Shown here piece after piece: positions 58,194-64,000 of a stretch of 64,000 bases of DNA. The notes below the pieces were generated by a model. That model worked only from the letters and a program-made list of their open reading frames with translations, ran no database searches and was not told the DNA's origin. The position numbers and the translations under genes were made by a program. The stretch is from Nocardioides sp. GY 10113 (GTDB lineage Bacteria > Actinomycetota > Actinomycetes > Propionibacteriales > Nocardioidaceae). Where the stretch lies: contig NZ_STGK01000004.1 in the NCBI RefSeq assembly GCF_004919105.1, positions 248,001 to 312,000 of the forward strand, read 5' to 3'. The stretch's first letter is position 1, and each line of letters begins with the position of its first letter.

Positions 58194-61100
58194 TTGTACC
58201 TGAAGAGCCTGACCCTGAAGGGGTTCAAGTCCTTCGCGTCCGCCACCACCCTCCAGCTGGAGCCGGGGATCACCTGCATCGTCGGGCCCAACGGATCCGG
58301 CAAGTCCAACGTCGTCGACGCCCTCGCCTGGGTGATGGGCGAGCAGGGCGCCAAGTCGCTGCGCGGCGGCAAGATGGAGGACGTCATCTTCGCCGGCACC
58401 TCCGGCCGTCCCCCGCTGGGTCGGGCCGAGGTGGTGCTGACCATCGACAACTCCGACGGCGCGCTGCCGATCGACTACGCCGAGGTGACGATCAGCCGGA
58501 CGATGTTCCGCACCGGCGGCTCGGAGTACGCGATCAACGGCACGTCGTGCCGCCTGCTCGACGTCCAGGAGCTGCTCAGCGACTCCGGCATCGGCCGGGA
58601 GATGCACGTCATCGTCGGCCAGGGGCAGCTCGACTCGATCCTGCACGCCACCCCGGAGGACCGCCGCGGGTTCATCGAGGAGGCCGCGGGCGTCCTCAAG
58701 CACCGCAAGCGCAAGGAGAAGGCGCTGCGGAAGCTGGACTCCACCGAGGGCAACCTGACCCGTCTGGCGGACCTGCTCACCGAGATCCGCCGCCAGCTCA
58801 AGCCGCTCGGGCGCCAGGCGGAGGTGGCCCGGCGCGCGGCGACCGTGCAGGCCGACGTCCGTGATGCCCGGGCCCGGTTGCTCGCCGACGACCTGGTCAC
58901 CGCGCGGACCTCGCTGGAGCAGGAGCTGGCCGACGAGAGCGCGCTGACCGCACGCCGTGACGAGGTCGAGGCCGCGGTCGCCGCCGGCCGCGAGCGCGAG
59001 GCGGTGCTCGAGGCCGCGTTGCGCGAGGACCTGCCCGCGCTGGCCGCGGCGCAGGAGACGGTCTCCGCGCTGAACGCGCTGCGCGAGCGGGTGCGGGGCA
59101 CCCGGAGCCTGGCCGGCGAGCGGGTCCGCAATGCGTCGGCCGCCGGCGAGGAGGCGTCCCTGGGGGACCCCGGGCGCGATCCCGAGCACCTGGAGCAGCA
59201 GGCCGCCCGGCTGGCCGCCCAGGAGGCCGAGATCGCGGCCACGGTGGCCGAGCAGCAGGCGGCGCTGGAGGCCGCCGTGGTGGCGCGCAAGCAGTCCGAG
59301 GAGGCGGCGAGCGCGGAGGAGCGGCGGGTGGCGGCACTGCTGCGCGCGGCCGCCGATCGCCGCGAGGGACTCGCCCGGCTGCACGGCCAGGTGAACGCGC
59401 TCAAGTCGCGGGCCGCGGCCGCCGCCGAGGAGATCGGCCGGCTCGAGCAGGCACGGACCGACGCGCTCACCCGGGCCGACCGGGCCCAGCGGGACTTCAC
59501 CGCGCTGGAGACCAAGGTCGCCGGGCTGGACGCGGGCGAGGAGGGCCTGGACGCCGAGCACGAGGCGGCGGTCGGTGCGTTGGACGCGATCGAGGAGCGC
59601 CTGGCCAAGACCCGCGCGGAGGCCCAGCAGGCCGACCGCGACCGTTCCGCGCTGGGGGCCCGCAAGGAGGCCCTGGAGATCGGCCTGGCGCGCAAGGACG
59701 GCGCCGGCGCCCTGCTCGCCGCCAGCGACACGGTCTCGGGGCTGCTGGGCTCGGTCGCCGCCCTGGTCACCGTCCGCGCCGGCTACGAGGCGGCCGTCGC
59801 GGGCGCCCTGGGCGCGGCGGCGGACGCCGTGGCGGTCACTGACACGGATGCCGCGGTCGACGCGCTGCACCACCTCAAGGACGACGACCTCGGTCGGGCC
59901 GGGCTGCTGCTCGGCGGCCACCCCGACGACCGCTCCGGCTGGCCGACGCTTCCCGTCGGGGCGACGTACGCCGCCGAGGTCGTGGAGTGCCCGGACCAGG
60001 TCCGCGGCGCGCTGACCCGGCTGCTGCACAAGACCGCGGTGGTCGACGACCTCGCCGCGGCCCGGTCGCTGGTGGCCGACCTGCCCGACGTGATCGCGGT
60101 GACCCGCGACGGCGACCTGCTGGGTGCGCACTTCGCTGCGGGCGGCTCGAACGCCCAGCAGTCCCTGATCGAGATCCAGGCCGCAGTCGACGAGGCGGCA
60201 GCGGCACTGGCCGAGGCCACCGCGGCCGGCGAGCGCCTCGCGTTCGACCTCTCCCGGCTCGAGGCCGAGCGGGGTGAGGCCCAGCAGCGCGCCGACGTCG
60301 CGCTGGCCAGGCTCCACGAGTCCGACGCCACCCTGGCCGCCGTCGCGGAGGAGCTGGGTCAGTACGGCTCCCAGGCGCGCTCGGCGCGCGCCGAGGCGGA
60401 CCGGCTCACCGAGGCGATCGCGAAGGCCGAGTCCGCGCGCGAGCAGGCGCTCGTCGGGCTGGCCGAGCTGGAGCAGCGCCTGGCCGGCGCCGAGGAGAGC
60501 ACCGAGGAGGAGCCGGACACCACCGAGCAGGAGCGCCTGGTCGAGGCCACCCGAGCGGCCCGGCAGGCCGAGATGGACGCACGGCTGGCGCTGCGCACCT
60601 CGGAGGAGCGGGGGCGGGCCCTGCACGGGCGGGTCGACGGCATGCGCAAGGCCGCGGCCGCAGAGCGCCAGGCCCGCGCCCGGGCCGCCGAGCGGCGTGA
60701 GCGACTGCTCCGGGAGGGCCGGTCGGGCGAGGCCGTGGTGACCGCTGCGGGCTACGTGCTGGAGCGGCTCGAGCTGTCGGTCGAGCGCGCGGTCGCCGAG
60801 CGCACCGCGATCGAGGAGTCGCGCCGCGAGCGCGAGGAGCAGCTGGTCACCGTCCGCGGGACGCTGCGGGACCTGGACCGTGAGCTCGCGGAGCTGGTCA
60901 GCTCGGTGCACCGCGACGAGCTCGCCCGGGCCCAGCAGCGGATGCGGATCGAGCAGCTCGAGGAGCGCGCCCTGGAGGAGCTGGGGCTCGAGGCCGACGC
61001 GCTGGTGGCCGAGTACGGGCCCGACCAGCCGGTGCCGGTGCTCGACGCCGCCCCCGACGCCGCCACCGGTGAGGCCGACGACGCGGCCGACGGTGAGGCC

Positions 61101-61793
61101 GCCGAGCCGGCACCGCGGACCGTGCCCTACGTGCGCGAGGAGCAGGCGAAGCGGCTCAAGGCCGCCGAGCGGGCCCTGGCGATGCTCGGCAAGGTCAACC
61201 CGCTGGCGCTGGAGGAGTTCGCGGCGATGGAGGAGCGCCACCAGTTCCTCTCCGAGCAGCTGGAGGATCTCCGGTCCACCCGCAAGGACCTGCTGGACAT
61301 CGTCAAGGACGTCGACATCAAGGTCGAGCAGGTCTTCACCGAGGCGTACGCCGACGTGACCCGTGCCTTCGACCAGACCTTCGCCCGGCTTTTCCCCGGT
61401 GGTGAGGGACGCCTGATCCTGACCGACCCCTCGAACATGCTGACCACCGGCGTCGAGGTCGAGGCCCGCCCGCCGGGCAAGAAGGTCAAGCGGCTCTCGC
61501 TGCTCTCGGGAGGTGAGCGCTCGCTGGTCGCGGTGGCGTTCCTGGTGGCGCTGTTCAAGGCCCGGCCGTCGCCGTTCTACATCCTCGACGAGGTCGAGGC
61601 CGCGCTGGACGACACCAACCTCGGCCGCCTTCTCCAGATCTACGAGGAGCTGCGGGAGAACTCCCAGCTGCTGGTGATCACCCACCAGAAGCGGACGATG
61701 GAGGTCGGCGATGCCCTCTACGGTGTGACCATGCGCGGGGACGGCGTCTCCGCGGTGATCAGCCAGCGCCTGCGAGAGGACACGACCGCCTGA
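58194..61793 (+). CDS. smc: Chromosome segregation protein SMC
   Basis: 1199 residues. The N-terminal ABC half has YLKSLTLKGFKSFA and Walker A VGPNGSGKSNVVDALAWVMG. Long coiled coils flank a hinge around GLLGSVAALVTVRAGYEAAVAGALGAAADAVAV. The C-terminal half holds the signature LLSGGERSLVAVAFLVALF and Walker B PFYILDEVEAALDD. The ATPase dimer with ScpAB condenses and aligns chromosome arms. The start is a TTG with GGGAG upstream. The TGA overlaps the ATG of the thioesterase gene; ftsY follows after three genes. Confidence 0.98.
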   Translation: MYLKSLTLKGFKSFASATTLQLEPGITCIVGPNGSGKSNVVDALAWVMGEQGAKSLRGGKMEDVIFAGTSGRPPLGRAEVVLTIDNSDGALPIDYAEVTISRTMFRTGGSEYAINGTSCRLLDVQELLSDSGIGREMHVIVGQGQLDSILHATPEDRRGFIEEAAGVLKHRKRKEKALRKLDSTEGNLTRLADLLTEIRRQLKPLGRQAEVARRAATVQADVRDARARLLADDLVTARTSLEQELADESALTARRDEVEAAVAAGREREAVLEAALREDLPALAAAQETVSALNALRERVRGTRSLAGERVRNASAAGEEASLGDPGRDPEHLEQQAARLAAQEAEIAATVAEQQAALEAAVVARKQSEEAASAEERRVAALLRAAADRREGLARLHGQVNALKSRAAAAAEEIGRLEQARTDALTRADRAQRDFTALETKVAGLDAGEEGLDAEHEAAVGALDAIEERLAKTRAEAQQADRDRSALGARKEALEIGLARKDGAGALLAASDTVSGLLGSVAALVTVRAGYEAAVAGALGAAADAVAVTDTDAAVDALHHLKDDDLGRAGLLLGGHPDDRSGWPTLPVGATYAAEVVECPDQVRGALTRLLHKTAVVDDLAAARSLVADLPDVIAVTRDGDLLGAHFAAGGSNAQQSLIEIQAAVDEAAAALAEATAAGERLAFDLSRLEAERGEAQQRADVALARLHESDATLAAVAEELGQYGSQARSARAEADRLTEAIAKAESAREQALVGLAELEQRLAGAEESTEEEPDTTEQERLVEATRAARQAEMDARLALRTSEERGRALHGRVDGMRKAAAAERQARARAAERRERLLREGRSGEAVVTAAGYVLERLELSVERAVAERTAIEESRREREEQLVTVRGTLRDLDRELAELVSSVHRDELARAQQRMRIEQLEERALEELGLEADALVAEYGPDQPVPVLDAAPDAATGEADDAADGEAAEPAPRTVPYVREEQAKRLKAAERALAMLGKVNPLALEEFAAMEERHQFLSEQLEDLRSTRKDLLDIVKDVDIKVEQVFTEAYADVTRAFDQTFARLFPGGEGRLILTDPSNMLTTGVEVEARPPGKKVKRLSLLSGGERSLVAVAFLVALFKARPSPFYILDEVEAALDDTNLGRLLQIYEELRENSQLLVITHQKRTMEVGDALYGVTMRGDGVSAVISQRLREDTTA

Positions 61794-62242
61794 TGCCCGC
61801 CGAGCGACCGCGCCGCGACTCCTACGTCGCCTGGCGCCGGGCCACCACGCGCTGGTCCGACGACGACGCCTACGGGCACCTCAACAACGCACGCTACTTC
61901 GACCTGATCGACACCGCCGTCAACGCCCACCTGGCCGAGGCCACCGGCGTGGACATCCGGCAGCTGCCGCAGATCGGGGTGGTCGCGGAGGTCTCGTGCC
62001 GCTACTTCGCGGAGATGGGCTACCCGCGGCCCATCGACCTGGGGCTCGTGGTGGACCGGATCGGCACCTCGTCGGTGGTCTACCGGGTCGGGCTCTTCCA
62101 GGGCGACCCCGAGGGGGAGGGGGCGCTGGCCAGTGCGGAGGGCCGGTTCGTGCACGTGTACGTCGACAACACCGACCCGGCCCGCCCGGTCACCCCGCTG
62201 CCGGACGCGATCCGGTCCGCGGTGAGCCCGCTGCTGCGCTGA
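61793..62242 (+). CDS. Hot-dog fold acyl-CoA thioesterase
   Basis: 149 residues. The family start TTRWSDDDAYGHLNNARYFDLIDTAVNAHL is that of 4-hydroxybenzoyl-CoA thioesterase-like enzymes, with the catalytic Asp in SDDDAYGHLNN. VVAEVSCRYFAEMGYP and DNTDPARPVTPLP are also typical. It hydrolyses an acyl-CoA; which one is unknown. The ATG overlaps the smc stop (TGATG), so the two are translationally coupled. Confidence 0.92.
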   Translation: MPAERPRRDSYVAWRRATTRWSDDDAYGHLNNARYFDLIDTAVNAHLAEATGVDIRQLPQIGVVAEVSCRYFAEMGYPRPIDLGLVVDRIGTSSVVYRVGLFQGDPEGEGALASAEGRFVHVYVDNTDPARPVTPLPDAIRSAVSPLLR

Positions 62243-62262
62243 GCCCCGCGAAGCCGGCCGCC

Positions 62263-63327
62263 TCAGGTCCGGGCGACCTCGCGCTCGGCGATCCGACGGA
62301 TGCCCGCCCACTCCGCCTCGGGCAGCCCCAGCAGCGGCAGGTAGTGGTCCAGACGGGCCGGGTCGAGCCGATGCTCCGGCTCGGTCGACTCCTTGACCGC
62401 CGCGGTGAAGAGCGGGCGGTCGGCCGCCTCGAGGTACCGCTCGGCCACGATCCGGTTCGTCTCCTCGAAACCGGCCAGGTACGCCGCCCGCCGGTCGGCC
62501 GGCAGGCTGAGCGGCTCCCCGGCCTCGGCGGCCAGCAGCGGGATCAGGGGACCGTTGTCGATGCGCCACTGCGCCATCCCCTGCTCCTCGACCCGGAACA
62601 GGTTGATCACGCGCAGCACCTCGACCGCCTCCGCGCCGAGGCTCTCGTTGCGGTCCACCGGCACGGCGAGGTCGCCGACCTCGACCGGCACCCCGACGGC
62701 GTCGAGGAAGTCCTGGTAGAGCGAGCCGCCGCGGAAGCGCGCGCGCTCGAAGGGCCGGACGACCACGGCGTCGGGGCGCATCCCCGTGCGCCAGGCGTCG
62801 AGGCGGGCGGCGTAGTCGTAGAGGCGACCCCGGTCCTTGGCCGCCCACTCCGAGAGCCGCACGGTGCTGCCGATCTTGACCGCCTGCTGGTAGCTGCTGA
62901 GCAGGTGGTCGTCCTGCCGGCGCAGGTAGGCGACCACCCGCACGGATCGGGCGCGCCCGGCGAACAGCGCGCGGGCGCGGTCGATGGCTCCGGGCCTGGC
63001 GGTGAAGAGGCCCTCGTCGGAGAGCAGCACGTGGCCGGCACCGGTCGACACCTCGTCGAGCAGCCGGGCGGCGGTCTGGCTGCGGAACGCCGCGACGTCG
63101 TCGTTCTTGCCGCGCTTCCAGAGCCGGTGGGAGACCAGCTGCTGGTCGGGCATCAGCATCATCCCGAAGCGTCGGTGCCGCGTCGCGCCCGGGGAGCGGG
63201 GGTAGAGCCAGCCGCGGCGCAGCAGCTCGTCCCGGTTCTGGTTCAGGAAGCCCTGGAGGGAGCTGGTGCCGGTCTTGCTGCTCCCGATGTGGAGCGTCAG
63301 GTCGAACGGTGGTGCTGGGGTGGCCAT
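62263..63327 (-). CDS. Sulfotransferase-like protein
   Basis: 354 residues. LTLHIGSSKTGTSSLQGFLNQNRDELL is the 5'-phosphosulfate loop of PAPS-dependent sulfotransferases, with the catalytic His expected later among HVLLSDEGLF. VRVVAYLRRQDDHLLSSYQQAVK resembles the 3'-phosphate-binding segment (R...S). The acceptor is unknown; bacterial forms often sulfate glycolipids or capsules. GGAAGGGACAGC precedes the ATG. It lies opposite the smc cluster genes. Confidence 0.8.
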   Translation of the reverse strand: MATPAPPFDLTLHIGSSKTGTSSLQGFLNQNRDELLRRGWLYPRSPGATRHRRFGMMLMPDQQLVSHRLWKRGKNDDVAAFRSQTAARLLDEVSTGAGHVLLSDEGLFTARPGAIDRARALFAGRARSVRVVAYLRRQDDHLLSSYQQAVKIGSTVRLSEWAAKDRGRLYDYAARLDAWRTGMRPDAVVVRPFERARFRGGSLYQDFLDAVGVPVEVGDLAVPVDRNESLGAEAVEVLRVINLFRVEEQGMAQWRIDNGPLIPLLAAEAGEPLSLPADRRAAYLAGFEETNRIVAERYLEAADRPLFTAAVKESTEPEHRLDPARLDHYLPLLGLPEAEWAGIRRIAEREVART

Positions 63328-63498
63328 GCTGTCCCTTCCGCGTGCTGCGCCGACATCCTCCCATCCCGGGCGCTGCCGGTCGCGGTGACCGCCCGGTGGT
63401 GCCGGCGTTGCGGGCCGTGGCCCGTGGTCCGGGTATGTTCGCGGCGCCGCCGACGCACTCGGACGTGGGCCGGCGCCATCGGGAAGGGAAGTCACCGC

Positions 63499-63687
63499 AT
63501 GCTGTTCATGGTGCTCGGGATGGTCATCAGCATGGTGGCCGCGGGCCTGGTCGTCCTCTACGTCGCGTACCCGCACCGCGGGCAGCGGATGCCCGGGGTG
63601 CCGTGGGTCGGTGAGGCGATGGGCCGGGCAGCGGACGCCGCTCCGGTGATCGACGAGGTCGAGGGCGACCTGCTGCGCCAGCGCTGA
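63499..63687 (+). CDS. Small single-helix membrane protein
   Basis: 62 residues. One membrane helix (MLFMVLGMVISMVAAGLVVLYVAYPH) and a short cytoplasmic or exposed tail rich in acidic residues (VIDEVEGDLLRQR). GGGAAGGGAAGTCACC precedes the ATG. No family recognised. It lies just upstream of ftsY. Confidence 0.7.
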   Translation: MLFMVLGMVISMVAAGLVVLYVAYPHRGQRMPGVPWVGEAMGRAADAAPVIDEVEGDLLRQR

Positions 63688-63766
63688 GTCGCCGCCGGGC
63701 GGTTGAGGACCGCTCGCGTCGCCCGCGGTATCGCGAGGCGGGACCGCGCCTGATTGGATGAGCCCC

Positions 63767-64000
63767 ATGCAGGATTGGCTCTACCTCGTCATCGGGATCG
63801 CCGTTCTCGGCGTCCTGCTCCTCGTCGGACTTCTCGTCCTGCCCCGACGGCGCTCGTCGCCGCCGGCCTCGACCGACGTCCTGGCGCCGGAGCGACCCGC
63901 CGCGCCCGAGGAGCACCCGCCCGGTGACGGGACGACAGCAGTCCTCGAGCCCGAGGTCCTCGAGCCGGAGGTCCTCGAGCCCGAGGTCCTCGAGCCCGAG
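63767..64000 (+). CDS. ftsY: Signal recognition particle receptor FtsY, N-terminal part
   Basis: The first 78 codons; the gene runs off the right edge. An N-terminal membrane helix (WLYLVIGIAVLGVLLLVGLLVLP) is followed by RRR and an acidic, low-complexity stretch with four VLEPE repeats. This is the A-domain seen in actinobacterial FtsY, and smc-ftsY is the expected order. The GTPase part lies outside the window, so the name rests on position and N-terminal style. TTGGAT seven bases before the ATG may be a leaderless -10. Confidence 0.75.
   Translation, partial: MQDWLYLVIGIAVLGVLLLVGLLVLPRRRSSPPASTDVLAPERPAAPEEHPPGDGTTAVLEPEVLEPEVLEPEVLEPE
63941..64000 (+). repeat. 15-bp coding repeat in ftsY
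   Basis: Four 15-bp units (63941-63955, 63956-63970, 63971-63985 and 63986-64000), three of them identical, encode VLEPE each and run to the window's end. Confidence 0.9.

Noticed and set aside
57747..61685. Very long open frame on the minus strand opposite smc
   Set aside because: It mirrors the smc codons; Leu/Arg/Gly-rich composition and lack of a ribosome binding site mark it as a GC-driven shadow.
1..64000. Ribosomal RNA, tmRNA or insertion-sequence transposase
   Set aside because: None of their characteristic sequences appear; only the two tRNA genes were found.

Overview
The window is high-GC actinobacterial chromosome, probably Nocardioides or a close relative (inference). It is rich in GTG and TTG starts and ATGA/GTGA gene overlaps, has TAnnnT -10 boxes sitting directly on start codons, and carries actinomycete-only genes (CofC for coenzyme F420, HU with a long Lys/Ala tail, IclR beside leuCD). 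The housekeeping backbone follows the order known from Mycobacterium tuberculosis: FAH-gltX, IclR/leuC-leuD-hupB, cofC, gpsA-ddl-thiL, rpmB-DAK-recG-rsmD-coaD, DUF177-rpmF-rnc-mutM-smc-ftsY.

Region by region. 1-2.3 kb: a leftward catabolic operon (class III CoA-transferase, cyclase, start of an MmgE/PrpD protein). 2.4-7.4 kb: a conserved unknown gene diverging from FAH-gltX-CPBP protease, then tRNA-Gln(CTG) and tRNA-Glu(CTC) close to the glutamyl-tRNA synthetase. 7.6-15.3 kb: an accessory island, all leftward, with a secreted beta-helix protein, a secreted helical protein of unknown function, a two-component system and an overlapping pair of unrecognised proteins. 15.4-20 kb: an MMPL transporter coupled to a small membrane protein, and a membrane-anchored hydrolase. 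20.2-24.8 kb: a stress-like set of two SHOCT proteins, a DUF6325 protein, a membrane protein and a large MalT/LuxR regulator. 24.9-30.2 kb: a CYTH protein, a CYTH-Ppx/GppA fusion and a P-type ATPase that has lost the usual Ca2+ ligands.

30.3-36.2 kb: a decayed thiamine-diphosphate enzyme fragment, a phytoene-desaturase-like flavoprotein, a DUF389 membrane protein, and alkylation repair (Ada-AlkA fusion plus Ogt). 36.2-40.8 kb: leucine biosynthesis with its IclR regulator, HU and CofC. 40.9-43.8 kb: a flavin monooxygenase and a three-domain protein (winged helix, alpha/beta hydrolase, decayed adenylate-cyclase domain). 43.9-64 kb: phospholipid precursors (PlsC-like, GpsA), D-Ala-D-Ala ligase, thiamine kinase, ribosomal proteins L28 and L32, DNA repair (RecG, MutM), RsmD, CoaD, RNase III, SMC and the start of FtsY.

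The best leads for new biology are the CYTH / CYTH-Ppx / atypical ATPase cluster, the winged-helix-hydrolase-pseudocyclase protein, and the unknown two-component/secreted-protein island. Two divergent gene pairs also appear to fire leaderless mRNAs from nearly superimposed promoters. Intergenic stretches over 300 bases without a gene do not occur in this window.
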